NCBI GenBank assembly: GCA_020831885.1
Contig: JAFIFU010000010.1
Location: 1-64,000 of the forward strand
Length of the DNA: 64,000 nucleotides
Reading direction: 5' to 3'
Source of the DNA: Ectothiorhodospiraceae bacterium
Lineage (GTDB): Bacteria > Pseudomonadota > Gammaproteobacteria > Nitrococcales > Aquisalimonadaceae
Shown here: piece after piece, positions 26,301-33,928 of the stretch
How positions within the stretch are numbered: the first letter of the stretch is position 1
Layout of the letters: each line of letters starts with the position of its first letter
Made by a program: the position numbers and the translations under genes
The notes under the pieces: generated by a model
Databases searched by the model: none
What the model was told of the DNA's origin: nothing
What the model saw: the letters and a program-made list of their open reading frames with translations, nothing else

Positions 26301-26472
26301 GATCATCGGCGGGCTGAGCTTCGCCACCTTCCTGACGCTGTTCCTGACTCCGGTGCTGTACGATCTGTTCGCCCGGTTCACCCGGTCCAGCAACGCGGTG
26401 GCGGAGGATCTCCGGCGGCTGGAACGGGAGGCGGAGAGCGGGGAGGTGTTCAGCCCGGGTCGGTCGTCCTAG
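23353..26472 (+). CDS. RND-family efflux transporter, inner-membrane subunit
   Basis: This 1039-residue HAE-1/MdtB-like pump starts MIVSDISVKRPVLATVLSLL. Two six-helix halves each carry a large periplasmic loop. The proton relay residues are visible in GLVVDDAIVMLENIQRR (TM4) and GLMAKNGILIVEFANQL (TM10). A full-length, intact gene, 35 bases after the adaptor. It exports drugs or other amphiphiles driven by proton influx; substrate range cannot be read from sequence. No local repressor gene is present. Confidence 0.92.
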   Translation: MIVSDISVKRPVLATVLSLLILVLGIASLTQLPVREYPNIDPPVISVTTEYLGAAPEVMNNEVTEIIEGAVSGVDGIRAITSESRDGRAETTIEFNLERDIDAAANDVRDAINRVLAALPDEADPPVVTKTEADARPMMWITMTSDRMTPAELSDYADRQIVDRLAVLDGVSQIRIGGERRYAMRVWLDRKAMAARDITVDDIETALRRNNLELPAGRVESITRELTVRTDSRLNTPEEFSRLVIRRVGDYPIRLGEVARVERGVENDKTVLRSNQNNAVGLGVIRQSQANVIAVSDAVRGEIDAISPSLPEGMELMIGYDESIFIRESIREVLITLGIAVTMVVLVIFVFLRSFRATFVPAVTIPVAVIGAFSVMAPLGFSVNVLTLLALVLAIGLVVDDAIVMLENIQRRIDDGEPPLLAAFRGARQVGFAIVATTLTLVAVFVPIAFMEGNVGRLFTEFGFVLAAAVIFSSVVALTLAPMLCSKWLRPTGSEGRLIRSTETLFTGLTNGYRWVLERVINLPLLIIGICAIAGGVAFMLAQALPEELSPTEDRGVIIIPSQAPQGSSAAYTDHYVRQIEEVVQPYVESGDVFRVLSVVGFRNRYENGFTIVGLAPWRDREISQQQIAAEIFPELLSIPGVRAFAVNPPGLGQSAFQQPIQFVIGGPDYETLKAWADRVLARAAENENLLNLSLDYEETRPQLRVEIDRLLAADLDISLDTVGRTLQTMLASRSVTTYLDRGREYDVMLQAEPGDRDSPSDLGNMFVRIGNGELVPLSSVIDLREVGSPPSLSRVDRLPSVTISGSVADGYDLGSALRYLEQVAAEELPPEARISYLGLSREFMDTSGAIYLTFALALVIVFLVLAAQFESFIHPGIIMLSVPLAITGALGALLITGVSLNIYSQIGMILLIGLMAKNGILIVEFANQLRDQGRSVREAIIEGTVLRFRPILMTAISTVFGALPLVLATGAGAESRGAIGIVIIGGLSFATFLTLFLTPVLYDLFARFTRSSNAVAEDLRRLEREAESGEVFSPGRSS

Positions 26473-27970
26473 CCGGTGCCCGGCGCGACGGGGATGGCCC
26501 GGGACCTTTCGACACCACGCGCACACAGGCCCGGCCTGCGTGCTTGGCCCGGTACATGGCCAGATCGGCGCGCCGGACCAGACGCTGGGGGGTGTCGTCC
26601 GGAAGCACCGAGGTGACCCCGATGCTGAGGGTGACCCGGCCCACCGGGGCCACTTCCCGCATGGCGATGTCCCGGCACAAGCGCCGGGCCAACCAGCGGG
26701 CCTGGGCCAGGGTGCAGTCCGGCGCGATGACGAGGAATTCCTCCCCGCCCCAGCGGCCAAGCAGATCGGAGCTTCGCAGCCGCTGCTGGATTTCCCGGGC
26801 CATGCGGCGCAACACCTGATCGCCCACCTCATGGCCGTGGCGGTCGTTGACCTGCTTGAAGCGGTCGATATCCAGCAGCAACAGGGAGCAGGGCTGCCGG
26901 TCGCGCACGGCGGCCTGGACTTCCTGTTCCAGCAGTTGTTCCATGCGATGGCGGTTGGCCACCAGCGTGACCGGATCCGTGTGTGCCAGGCGCTTGAGCC
27001 GGGCATTTCGGGTGGCCAGTTCCTTGCGGGCGCGCAGATAGGCCCGGCGCTCGTGGAGCAGCCGGTAGTGCTGTGCCGCCGTCTGGGCAAGCATCTGCAG
27101 CAATTGGCGGCGTAGCGGACTCAGGTACCGGGGTTGATCGCCGTGGCAGACCAGGAAGCCCCAGGGGGCGCCGTCCTCGTACAGCGTCAGCGCCACGGCG
27201 GAACAAAGGCCCTGGGTCTGCAGGCGCAGGCGCTGCGATTCCGTTGGCGCGCGCAGCGCCAGTGGGGATGTGTCAACGGCTTCGCTGCCCAGCAGCGGAA
27301 CACCGCCGGCGTGGCTGTTCACCAGCAGGCGCAACGGCGCCGGATCCTGGAACAGACAGGGGCCGGCGGCCTGCCCGGTGCCGTGGTCCGGGGCCAGGGG
27401 GCAGCGACCGGCGCCGCCGGGCGGATCCCCCAGGAGCAGCCGTGGTGTGCCGCCCTGGGTCAGGCGGTAGACCGCGCAGCCCGGCTGCCCGGTGAGGGTC
27501 CGTGCCGCCTGCAGGAGCAGCACCAGGACGGTCTGCGCGTCCTCCGCCGCGCAGATCCGTACGGACCAGGTGACCGCGTCACTGGTGCAGGCTTCGGGCC
27601 CGGGTGCCGGTTCCAGCTCCAGCAGGATGTCGCCGGTACGGGCGTGATGCGCGGTGATGGAGAGCCCGCAGCGCAGGCCGTCGGTGGCCAGTACCTGACC
27701 GGCGGGCGCACCGGCGGGCCGGGGTAAGGCCAGTTCCGCCCGCAGGGCATGGAGGGTATTGCGGCCCAGCAGGGCCGGCGGAGGGTGGCCCAGCACGGTC
27801 TGCGGCGACCGGCCCAGAAACGGGCCGGCGTTGCCGCTCACAAGGCGGAAGACCTCCCAGTCGGGATCCAGCCCCAGCAGGCAGCCGTACGGCTGGAAGG
27901 TGGCGCCCGCCCGGGGAAAGGGGCCCTGGCTGCAGCTCGCATCGAATTCCCTTTGAAGCGAGTCCGACAT
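26450..27970 (-). CDS. diguanylate cyclase with phytochrome-like PAS-GAF, no PHY
   Basis: This 506-residue signalling protein ends in a GGDEF domain (about 325-490): GGEEF at 408-412, with an RxxD inhibitory site (R399-D402) five residues before it, so it is predicted to make cyclic di-GMP under product control. The sensory half resembles a bacteriophytochrome: C13 just before a PAS_2-like start (ATFQPYGCLLGLDP), then a GAF domain (about 140-305) with AVALTLYEDGAPWGFLVCHG matching the phytochrome LWGLIACHH strand. The DIP motif and the SPxHxxYL histidine are lost, and no PHY domain is present. Convergent with the RND pump (23-base overlap). Bilin binding is doubtful. Confidence 0.8.
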   Translation of the reverse strand: MSDSLQREFDASCSQGPFPRAGATFQPYGCLLGLDPDWEVFRLVSGNAGPFLGRSPQTVLGHPPPALLGRNTLHALRAELALPRPAGAPAGQVLATDGLRCGLSITAHHARTGDILLELEPAPGPEACTSDAVTWSVRICAAEDAQTVLVLLLQAARTLTGQPGCAVYRLTQGGTPRLLLGDPPGGAGRCPLAPDHGTGQAAGPCLFQDPAPLRLLVNSHAGGVPLLGSEAVDTSPLALRAPTESQRLRLQTQGLCSAVALTLYEDGAPWGFLVCHGDQPRYLSPLRRQLLQMLAQTAAQHYRLLHERRAYLRARKELATRNARLKRLAHTDPVTLVANRHRMEQLLEQEVQAAVRDRQPCSLLLLDIDRFKQVNDRHGHEVGDQVLRRMAREIQQRLRSSDLLGRWGGEEFLVIAPDCTLAQARWLARRLCRDIAMREVAPVGRVTLSIGVTSVLPDDTPQRLVRRADLAMYRAKHAGRACVRVVSKGPGPSPSRRAPARTTDPG

Positions 27971-28140
27971 GGACGTTCCTGTTTGCTGGTCGGTGTAGTG
28001 AGCCGGGCGGTCCGGCCGCGGTTTGCCCTGCGGCGCCCGGTGTCATGGGTGACATCCAATCAACGAATTTAACCATTAGTTTCAATGAAAATTCAACATA
28101 AGTTTAGCTTGCATGCCGGATGGCGCGGCACATTCGCGAC

Positions 28141-28560
28141 ATGAGCGAGAATCAGGCCTTTGCCGAACGCCTTGCCGCCGCCATGCGGGCCGCCGGCTAT
28201 GAACCCCGGCCCGCGGTGCTGGAGCGGGAATTCAACCTGCGCTATTGGGGAAAACCGGTTACGCTTCAGGGGGTGCGTCGCTGGCTGCGGGGCGAGACCC
28301 TGCCGCAGCAGGAAAAGCTCCAGGTGCTGGCGGAGTGGTTGGGTGTTGAGCCCCAGGTGCTGCGCTACGGCGAGGCTGTGGGGAATCGCATCCGGGAAAG
28401 CCATGGGCGTTGGGAAGCGGCCATGAGCGGGGAGGAGCGGGAGATCCTGCAGCAGTACCTGGCCCTGCCGGTGGCGCAACGCAAGGTGGTGGCGCAGGTC
28501 ATACGGGCGTTTTACCGGGCCCACGGGCCGGAACGGGACAACGGGCCCACGGATGACTGA
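28141..28560 (+). CDS. XRE-family HTH transcriptional regulator
   Basis: This 139-residue cytoplasmic DNA-binding protein has an N-terminal lambda-repressor-type helix-turn-helix in an extended form (FAERLAAAMRAAG, then VTLQGVRRWLRGETLPQQEKLQVLAEWLGV, about 7-75). A helical C-terminal tail follows (about 90-125). Start 28141 begins with the usual FAERL spacing, though ATG 28120 is also open; neither has a strong ribosome site. It is divergent from the diguanylate cyclase, so the AT-rich gap 27971-28119 may hold both promoters. Target unknown. Confidence 0.7.
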   Translation: MSENQAFAERLAAAMRAAGYEPRPAVLEREFNLRYWGKPVTLQGVRRWLRGETLPQQEKLQVLAEWLGVEPQVLRYGEAVGNRIRESHGRWEAAMSGEEREILQQYLALPVAQRKVVAQVIRAFYRAHGPERDNGPTDD

Positions 28561-28605
28561 TCGCCGCCGCAATCACGGAACCAGACAGTGACGGAGGAGA
28601 GGCGC

Positions 28606-29376
28606 ATGGCGGACAGGCAGGCGAAAGTGGCTGTCATCACCGGCGGCACGGCGGGGTTCGGCGCGGCCACCACGCGCCGTTTCGTGCGCGAAGGCTGGAA
28701 GGTGGTCATCACCGGACGCCGCGAGCAGCGCCTGGAGGAACTGCAGCAGGAACTGGGCGGACCGGACGTGGTGCATACCGTCACGCTGGATATGCGCGAC
28801 CGCGCCGCGGTGGAACGCTCGCTGGGCAGTCTGCCCGCGGGTTTCCGCGATGTTGACCTGCTGGTGAACAACGCCGGCCTGGCGTTGGGCATCGAGCCGG
28901 CCTGGGCCTGCGACATGGATGACTGGGAAACCATGGTGGACACCAATATCAAGGGGGTGCTTTACGCCACGCGCACGCTGTTGCCCGGCATGGTGGAACG
29001 CAACCGCGGTCATGTCATCAACCTGGGCTCGGTGGCCGGCAGCCATCCCTACCCGGGCGGTAATGTGTATATGGGCACCAAGGCCTTCGTGAAGCAGTTC
29101 TCCATGGGTCTGCGGGCGGATCTGTTCGGCAAGCCGATCCGCGTCACCAATGTGGAGCCGGGGCTGAGTGAAAGCGAGTTCTCCGTTGTGCGCTTCCGTG
29201 GCGACAAGGACAAGGCGGACAGCCTCTACGAGGGCAAGAACCCGCTCACACCGGACGACATCGCCGAGTGTATTCACTGGGCGGCCAGCCTGCCGCCCCA
29301 TGTGAACATCAACCGCATCGAGGTCATGCCCGTTTCCCAGAGTTTCGCGGGCCTGCACGCGAAACCCACCGAGTAG
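28606..29376 (+). CDS. ydfG: YdfG-like NADP-dependent SDR
   Basis: This 256-residue classical short-chain dehydrogenase has the cofactor motif TGGTAGFGAA (about 11-20), NNAG, and a catalytic Ser-Tyr-Lys set in NLGSVAGSHPYPGGNVYMGTK. The region VEPGLSESEFSVVRFRGD is diagnostic of YdfG, which oxidises L-allo-threonine/serine and 3-hydroxy acids and reduces malonic semialdehyde. ATG 28606 has GGAGGAGAG upstream. It stands alone between a regulator and a repeat array. Confidence 0.87.
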   Translation: MADRQAKVAVITGGTAGFGAATTRRFVREGWKVVITGRREQRLEELQQELGGPDVVHTVTLDMRDRAAVERSLGSLPAGFRDVDLLVNNAGLALGIEPAWACDMDDWETMVDTNIKGVLYATRTLLPGMVERNRGHVINLGSVAGSHPYPGGNVYMGTKAFVKQFSMGLRADLFGKPIRVTNVEPGLSESEFSVVRFRGDKDKADSLYEGKNPLTPDDIAECIHWAASLPPHVNINRIEVMPVSQSFAGLHAKPTE

Positions 29377-29387
29377 GTCGCCACCCG

Positions 29388-29705
29388 CGTCGTCGGAGAT
29401 CCCCGCTGCGCGGGGCTTCCGACCTACGTTTGCCCCGGGTGGATCCGGCGCCGCGTGGGTCGGAAGCCGCCCGCAGGGCGGATCACCGACATCGAGCCGA
29501 TTCCCCGCCGCGTCGTCGGAGATCCCCGCTGCGCGGGGCTTCCGACCTACGGTTGCCCCGGGTGGATCGGGTGCCGTGTAGGTCGGTAGCCGCCCGAAGG
29601 GCGGATCACCGACATCGAGCCGATTCCCCGCCGCTACGGTTGCCCCGGGTGGATTGGGTGCCGCGTAGGTCGGTAGCCGCCCGCAGGGCGGATCACCGAC
29701 ATCAA
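29388..29705. repeat. second REP/BIME-like palindromic array, about 123-bp units
   Basis: Two full units start at about 29391 and 29514, followed by a third that lacks its first palindrome. Unit palindromes are GTCGGAGATCCCCGC...GCGGGGCTTCCGAC and GTCGGAAGCCGCCC-gca-GGGCGGATCACCGAC. They share the GTAGGTCGG / CCGACCTAC ends with the array at 11284-11706, so both belong to one interspersed family. It fills most of the 480-base gap before pncA; the remaining 29706-29857 shows only the pncA ribosome site. Confidence 0.85.
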
Positions 29706-29857
29706 CCCGATCCATCTCATATTTCCGACGCCAATATCATTCAAGGCCCCGATTCCGCCCCCCGCAAGGCGGTTTCCGCCGGTCACCCTTGTGAGGTGCG
29801 CTTCTCGCCCCGATACTTGAATGAATGAGGCAAGCCACACCCCAAGGGAGGCAAGCC

Positions 29858-30505
29858 ATGACCGCGTTGGATCCTGACCGCTCGGCGCTGCTGCTGGTGG
29901 ACATCCAGCCGGATTTCATGCCGGGCGGGCCGTTGGCCTGTCACCAGGGCGACGCCATTCTGGAACCCGTGCTGGAACTCATGCAGCACCGTCTGTTCCG
30001 CCATGTGGTGGCGACCCAGGACTGGCACCCGTCGGGGCATATCTCCTTCGCCAGTTCCCACGATGGGCGGGAACCCTTCGAATCCATCGAGCTTCATGGG
30101 GCGGACCAGGTGCTCTGGCCGGACCACTGCGTGCAAGGCACGCCCGGGGCCGCACTGCATCCGAGCCTGCCCTGGGAGCAGGCGGACGTGATCATCCGAA
30201 AGGGCACCGACCCGCAGGTGGATTCCTACAGCGGCTTCCGCAACAACATCGGCCCGGACGGGGAGCGGCCGCCCACGGGCCTGGCGGGTTGGTTGCGGGA
30301 TCGCGGCGTGGACACCGTCTACGTCTGCGGTCTGGCCCGGGATGTGTGTGTGCTGTGGACGGCGGAGGATGCCGTACGCGCCGGTTTCACCACGTATTTT
30401 CTCTGGGGGCTCACCCGGCCCGTGGATCCGGCCACCGATCCGGAAACCCGACGGGCGTTGGAACAGGCCGGCGTCGAACGGGTGAACGCCAGCCAGTTGC
30501 GCTAA
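29858..30505 (+). CDS. pncA: nicotinamidase PncA
   Basis: This 215-residue isochorismatase-fold enzyme converts nicotinamide to nicotinate in NAD salvage. The catalytic triad aligns as D15 ([10 protein letters not shown]), K115 (IIRKGTDP) and C164 ([10 protein letters not shown]). Metal ligands are in [10 protein letters not shown] (D55, H57, H61). ATG 29858 has AAGGGAGG upstream; an in-frame ATG 33 bases earlier lacks one. The length is normal. It is followed by dodecin. Confidence 0.93.
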   Translation: MTALDPDRSALLLVDIQPDFMPGGPLACHQGDAILEPVLELMQHRLFRHVVATQDWHPSGHISFASSHDGREPFESIELHGADQVLWPDHCVQGTPGAALHPSLPWEQADVIIRKGTDPQVDSYSGFRNNIGPDGERPPTGLAGWLRDRGVDTVYVCGLARDVCVLWTAEDAVRAGFTTYFLWGLTRPVDPATDPETRRALEQAGVERVNASQLR

Positions 30506-30525
30506 GCGGAACGCAAGGAGGACGC

Positions 30526-30735
30526 ATGAGCGAGCACGTCTACAAGTACATCGAGATCACCGGTTCGTCCACCACCGGCACGGACGACGCCATTCGCCGT
30601 GCCATTGCCAAGGCCGGAGAGACCATCCGCAACATGCACTGGTTCGAGGTCACGGATACCCGCGGCCATGTGGTGGAGGGCAAGGTTGCGCATTGGCAGG
30701 TGACCGTTAAAATCGGTTTCACTTTGGAAGACTAG
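30526..30735 (+). CDS. dodecin family flavin-binding protein
   Basis: This 69-residue protein with a beta-alpha-beta-beta fold reads [19 protein letters not shown], then [14 protein letters not shown] and [13 protein letters not shown]. The tryptophan in NMHWFEV is the flavin-stacking residue of dodecins, which form dodecamers that store or buffer flavins. It starts 20 bases after pncA with AAGGAGG, so the two are probably co-transcribed. A terminator follows. Confidence 0.93.
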   Translation: MSEHVYKYIEITGSSTTGTDDAIRRAIAKAGETIRNMHWFEVTDTRGHVVEGKVAHWQVTVKIGFTLED

Positions 30736-30743
30736 CGTTGTGG

Positions 30744-30775
30744 GACGGGCGGCTCCGGCCGCCCGTCGTTCTTTG
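30744..30775 (+). terminator. intrinsic terminator after dodecin gene
   Basis: GACGGGCGGC-tcc-GGCCGCCCGTC (30744-30768) is followed by GTTCTTT. The stem is about 10 bp and GC-rich, 8 bases beyond the dodecin stop. Confidence 0.8.
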
Positions 30776-30800
30776 ACCGCCAAGGGGGGACGGGACGGCT

Positions 30801-30947
30801 ATGCGGGGTATTGGCGCGGTATTGCTGGGTGTTTGGTTGATTCTCCAGGGACTGCAGTCCCTGATCGGCCTGCGGTTCGTCTATGATCATCTCATCCTGG
30901 CCGTGCTGGCCATCGTGGCCGGTGTGTTCCTGATCATCCGACGGTGA
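30801..30947 (+). CDS. 48-aa small membrane protein
   Basis: This short frame encodes two hydrophobic segments (IGAVLLGVWLILQGLQSLIG and HLILAVLAIVAGVFLIIRR) separated by a short polar turn, an arrangement common to small inner-membrane proteins of unknown role. AAGGGGGG lies about 11 bases upstream. It ends 10 bases before the patatin gene, suggesting co-transcription. I recognise no named family. Confidence 0.55.
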   Translation: MRGIGAVLLGVWLILQGLQSLIGLRFVYDHLILAVLAIVAGVFLIIRR

Positions 30948-30957
30948 AGACGGCAGC

Positions 30958-32169
30958 GTGAACCCCTCGCCCCAGTGCCCCGAACGCCCCTGCGCCGGGC
31001 TCATTCTCTCCGGTGGCGGCGCGCGGGCGGCGTATCAGGTGGGGGTGCTGAAGGCGGTGGCGGAAATCCTGCCGCCGGATGTGCGTAATCCGTTTCCGAT
31101 CATTTGCGGGACCTCGGCAGGTGCCATCAACGCCACCGTGGTGGCCACCCATGCGGCCCGGTTCCGCGAGGGTGTCCAGGCCATGGAAGCGGTCTGGTCC
31201 GGCTTCAGCGCGGACCAGGTGTACCGCACCGAACCCCGGCGGGTGGTGGGGCGGCTGGCCCGCTGGTTGTCGGCGCTGTTCTTCGGCGGCGTGGGGGCTC
31301 ACCGGCCCGTATCCCTGCTGGACAACAGCCCGCTGGCGGAACTGCTCACCCGACTGCTGCGTTTCCAGCAGATCGAGGAGGCCATACAGGACGGGGATCT
31401 GCGGGCGCTCAGCATCACCTGTTCCGGCTACACCAGCGGCCAGTCGGTGAGCTTCTACCAGGGTGTGGCGGGCATCCAGGACTGGGGGCGTGCCCGGCGG
31501 AAGGGCCGGCGGACGCGGCTGGGGCTGCAGCACCTGCTGGCGTCATCCGCCATTCCGGTGGTGTTCCCGGCGGTGCGCATCGGCGATGCCTACTACGGCG
31601 ACGGCTCCGTTCGCCAGCTTGCCCCCATCAGTCCCGCCCTGCACATGGGCGCGGACCGGGTGATGGTCATCGGCGTCAGCGGCAACCTCAGTGGCGCGTC
31701 CCCCGCCGAACCGTCCAAGCGCTATCCCACGGTGGCGGAAATCCTGGGCCATATGCTGGATTCCGCCTTCATCGACATGCTGGAGGGGGATCTGGAGCGG
31801 CTGGAACGCATTAACCAGACCCTGAGCGCGATACCGGAAAAAGTGCGGCGCAAGACCGGGATCCCGCTGCGGCCGGTGCAGAGCCTGCTGATCTCACCCA
31901 GCGAGGATCTGGACACCATCGCCGCTCGCCATGCCCATGAACTGCCCCGGGTCATCCGCTTTTTCCTGCGCGGCAGCGGCGCAACCCAGGAAGGGGCCGG
32001 CGCCACGGTGATGTCCTATCTGCTGTTCCAGGCCGGTTTCTGCCAGGAGCTCATCCGGCTCGGCTATCGCGACGCCTGGCGGCGGGAGAGTGAGATCCTG
32101 CGCTTCCTGGGCCTGGATCCCACCCGGTTGCATGGCCCCTCGGGGAGGGTGCCGGTGGATGTGTGGTGA
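30958..32169 (+). CDS. patatin-like phospholipase
   Basis: This 403-residue alpha/beta acyl hydrolase has the oxyanion loop SGGGARAAYQVG (about 18-29), nucleophile S53 in GTSAG, and dyad aspartate D215 in YGDGS. No signal peptide is seen, so it is likely cytoplasmic or peripheral membrane. The C-terminal third (about 300-400) is longer than the minimal patatin core and helical. The GTG start follows a weak ribosome site 10 bases after the small membrane gene. Lipid substrate unknown. Confidence 0.88.
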   Translation: MNPSPQCPERPCAGLILSGGGARAAYQVGVLKAVAEILPPDVRNPFPIICGTSAGAINATVVATHAARFREGVQAMEAVWSGFSADQVYRTEPRRVVGRLARWLSALFFGGVGAHRPVSLLDNSPLAELLTRLLRFQQIEEAIQDGDLRALSITCSGYTSGQSVSFYQGVAGIQDWGRARRKGRRTRLGLQHLLASSAIPVVFPAVRIGDAYYGDGSVRQLAPISPALHMGADRVMVIGVSGNLSGASPAEPSKRYPTVAEILGHMLDSAFIDMLEGDLERLERINQTLSAIPEKVRRKTGIPLRPVQSLLISPSEDLDTIAARHAHELPRVIRFFLRGSGATQEGAGATVMSYLLFQAGFCQELIRLGYRDAWRRESEILRFLGLDPTRLHGPSGRVPVDVW

Positions 32170-32245
32170 ATCCGTTGCCGGTCTTCGGCATGATCTTGTG
32201 CCCCAGGGCGCCGTGATGGCTGTGTCGGGTTTTTATTTGCATGGA

Positions 32246-32260
32246 TGTGCACGTATGCAT
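32246..32260. promoter_or_regulatory. candidate ArsR operator, copy 1
   Basis: TGTGCAC-GT-ATGCAT lies 20 bases before the arsR-type start. The same two half-motifs recur as TGTGCAC-TC-ATGCAT upstream of the permease. Such AT-flanked palindromic sites are usual for ArsR/SmtB repressors. Confidence 0.55.
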
Positions 32261-32280
32261 ATCATAACCGGGTCGGACCG

Positions 32281-32616
32281 ATGACTGCGGAGATGCCATT
32301 GCCGGACCTGACCTGTGTGTTCGATGGAGACCTGCTGAGAGCGCTCAGTGAGCCCACGCGCGTGGAGATTCTGAAAATCCTGGTCGCCCAGGGCAGGCAG
32401 GACGTGTCGGCAATCGCACAACGGTTTCCGCAGGACCGGTCCGTCATATCCCGTCACCTTCGGGTGATGGAAGAGGCCGGAATGTTGCGCAGCGAACGGG
32501 AAGGACGGCACACCTATTACCGCCTGGACGCCGCCGGCGTCCTCGCCAAGATGGAGCAAATGGCCCGGGATCTGCGTGCACACATGGAGAAATGCTGCCC
32601 GGACGAGCTTGAATAG
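32281..32616 (+). CDS. ArsR/SmtB-family repressor
   Basis: This 111-residue winged-helix repressor has SEPTRVEILKILVAQGRQDV, a recognition helix RSVISRHLRVMEEAGML, and a beta-wing REGRHTYYRL. The classical ArsR CVC motif is absent; cysteines lie at C12 and in the C-terminal KCCPDE pair, so a metalloid or thiol ligand might bind there. ATG 32281 follows the operator motif. The next genes are a leader peptide and a permease preceded by a second copy of the motif, so this protein probably represses both itself and the permease. Confidence 0.85.
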   Translation: MTAEMPLPDLTCVFDGDLLRALSEPTRVEILKILVAQGRQDVSAIAQRFPQDRSVISRHLRVMEEAGMLRSEREGRHTYYRLDAAGVLAKMEQMARDLRAHMEKCCPDELE

Positions 32617-32623
32617 CCGCTAT

Positions 32624-32663
32624 TTTTTTTCGTTTATATGTGCACAAGTGTGCACTCATGCAT
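32624..32663. promoter_or_regulatory. candidate ArsR operator, copy 2, and T-run
   Basis: A weak AATAG/CTATT hairpin with eight T residues ends just before 32631 and may terminate arsR. Immediately after it, ATGTGCAC (32638-32645) and TGTGCAC-TC-ATGCAT (32649-32663) repeat the motif seen before arsR. This probably marks a separate, ArsR-controlled permease promoter. Confidence 0.5.
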
Positions 32664-32714
32664 TTCATTGATGTGCCCGTTTGATCAAGGGCGCACCCAT
32701 TGGAGGTGTCAGTC

Positions 32715-32792
32715 ATGAACAGAATCGCGCGACGCATCAGCCACCGTACCGCCTTGCGGGGCATCGGTCAGGGGAGGTGGGGCCATGCGTGA
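32715..32792 (+). CDS. 25-aa leader peptide overlapping permease start
   Basis: ATG 32715 has the best ribosome site in the region (TGGAGG, 7-8 bases upstream). The frame encodes an Arg/His-rich peptide (MNRIARRISHRTALRGIGQG plus 5 residues). Its last codons overlap the permease ATG (32785). This suggests translational coupling or a regulatory leader. Coding status is inferred only. Confidence 0.4.
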   Translation: MNRIARRISHRTALRGIGQGRWGHA

Positions 32793-33834
32793 AATCGCCG
32801 CTTCCGGAGCCGGGATCCTCCGCGGCCTGTCCTTCCGCCTGCGTGGTCGGCCGGATAGCGCCGTCATCGCGCTGGTTGTCACCGTGTTGGTGCTGTTGGC
32901 GGTGGAGCCCCGGCAAGCGCTGGACAGCCTGCTGTTCGCGGCCAGGACAATCCTGATCCTGTCGCCCTATCTGGTGCTCGCATTCGCTCTGGGTGCCTAT
33001 GCCAAGGCCAGTAGTGCGGACGTCCTGATCTCACGGGCCGCCCACGGGCGACCGGTGGTGATGATCGTCTCCGCAGCTTTTTTGGGCGCCTGGTCGCCGT
33101 TGTGTTCCTGCGCCGTGGTCGCCCTGGTGGCGGTGCTGTTGCGCAGCGGTATGCCGCTTTCCGCGGTCATGGCCTTCTGGATCGCCTCGCCCATCATGAG
33201 CCCGGAAATGTACGTCTTCACCGGCGCTCTGCTGGGCTTCGAGTTCGCCACCGCGAAACTGGTGGCGGCGGCCTTCATGGGCCTGCTGGCGGGCTTCGCG
33301 GTGCTGCTGGTTGAGCACATGGGTGGCCTGCGGAACCCCCTGCGTCCCGAAGTGCTGGAGCGGCACATCTCCTTGAACCCGGACCGGCGACCCAACTGGA
33401 CGTTCTGGCGGGAACCGGAGCGGCGCGCCGCCTTCCGGCGGGAGTTCGTGCAGATCGCAGTGCTGCTGGTGAAGTGGATGTTCCTGGCCTTCGTGCTGCA
33501 GAGCATCCTGGTGCGGTACGTTCCCGCCGAGCAGGTGGGCCAGTGGGTCGGCAGCGCCAACCAGTGGGCCGTTCCGCTGGCGACGGTGCTGGGTGCGCCT
33601 GCGTACGTCAATGGTACCGCGGCGGTTCCGCTGGTGCAGGGACTGATGACCATGGGCATGAGCAGCGCTGCGGCAATGGGCTTTCTGCTTGGCGGATCCG
33701 TGACCAGCATCCCGGCCATGGCGGCGGTTTTCCCCGTGGTGCGCAGAACCGTGTTCGTTACCTACCTGGTGCTGGCGATGGCCACCGCCCTGGCTGCTGC
33801 CGGCCTGTTCCAGCTTTATCTCCTGCTGGGCTGA
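32785..33834 (+). CDS. YraQ/ArsP-type (DUF318) permease
   Basis: This 349-residue membrane protein has about eight to nine helices in two repeats around a central soluble loop (about 185-225). The first repeat holds SPLCSCAVVALVAVLLRSG and IASPIMSPEMYVF, typical of the DUF318 permease family; the second holds GAPAYVNGTAAVPLVQGLM. Members include ArsP, which exports trivalent organoarsenicals, and uncharacterised YraQ proteins. The ArsR-type neighbour supports a metal(loid) or thiol-reactive substrate, but this is inference. ATG 32785 lies at the end of the leader peptide. Confidence 0.8.
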   Translation: MREIAASGAGILRGLSFRLRGRPDSAVIALVVTVLVLLAVEPRQALDSLLFAARTILILSPYLVLAFALGAYAKASSADVLISRAAHGRPVVMIVSAAFLGAWSPLCSCAVVALVAVLLRSGMPLSAVMAFWIASPIMSPEMYVFTGALLGFEFATAKLVAAAFMGLLAGFAVLLVEHMGGLRNPLRPEVLERHISLNPDRRPNWTFWREPERRAAFRREFVQIAVLLVKWMFLAFVLQSILVRYVPAEQVGQWVGSANQWAVPLATVLGAPAYVNGTAAVPLVQGLMTMGMSSAAAMGFLLGGSVTSIPAMAAVFPVVRRTVFVTYLVLAMATALAAAGLFQLYLLLG

Positions 33835-33845
33835 GGGGGCCTGAA

Positions 33846-33875
33846 CCGTTGCCGGACCGCCGGGTCCGGCAACGG
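33846..33875 (+). terminator. strong hairpin after permease
   Basis: CCGTTGCCGGAC (33846-33857) and GTCCGGCAACGG (33864-33875) form a perfect 12-bp stem with a 6-base loop, starting 12 bases after the permease stop. Only a short AAA follows, not a T-run. Confidence 0.55.
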
Positions 33876-33928
33876 AAATCCCCGGCCCGTTCCGTGGTCA
33901 AAACCCCTGTATGCTGCAAGTGATTGAA

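Noticed and set aside
26450..27970. Plain bacteriophytochrome annotation
   Set aside because: The PHY domain is absent and key bilin-pocket motifs are changed, so photoreception cannot be asserted.
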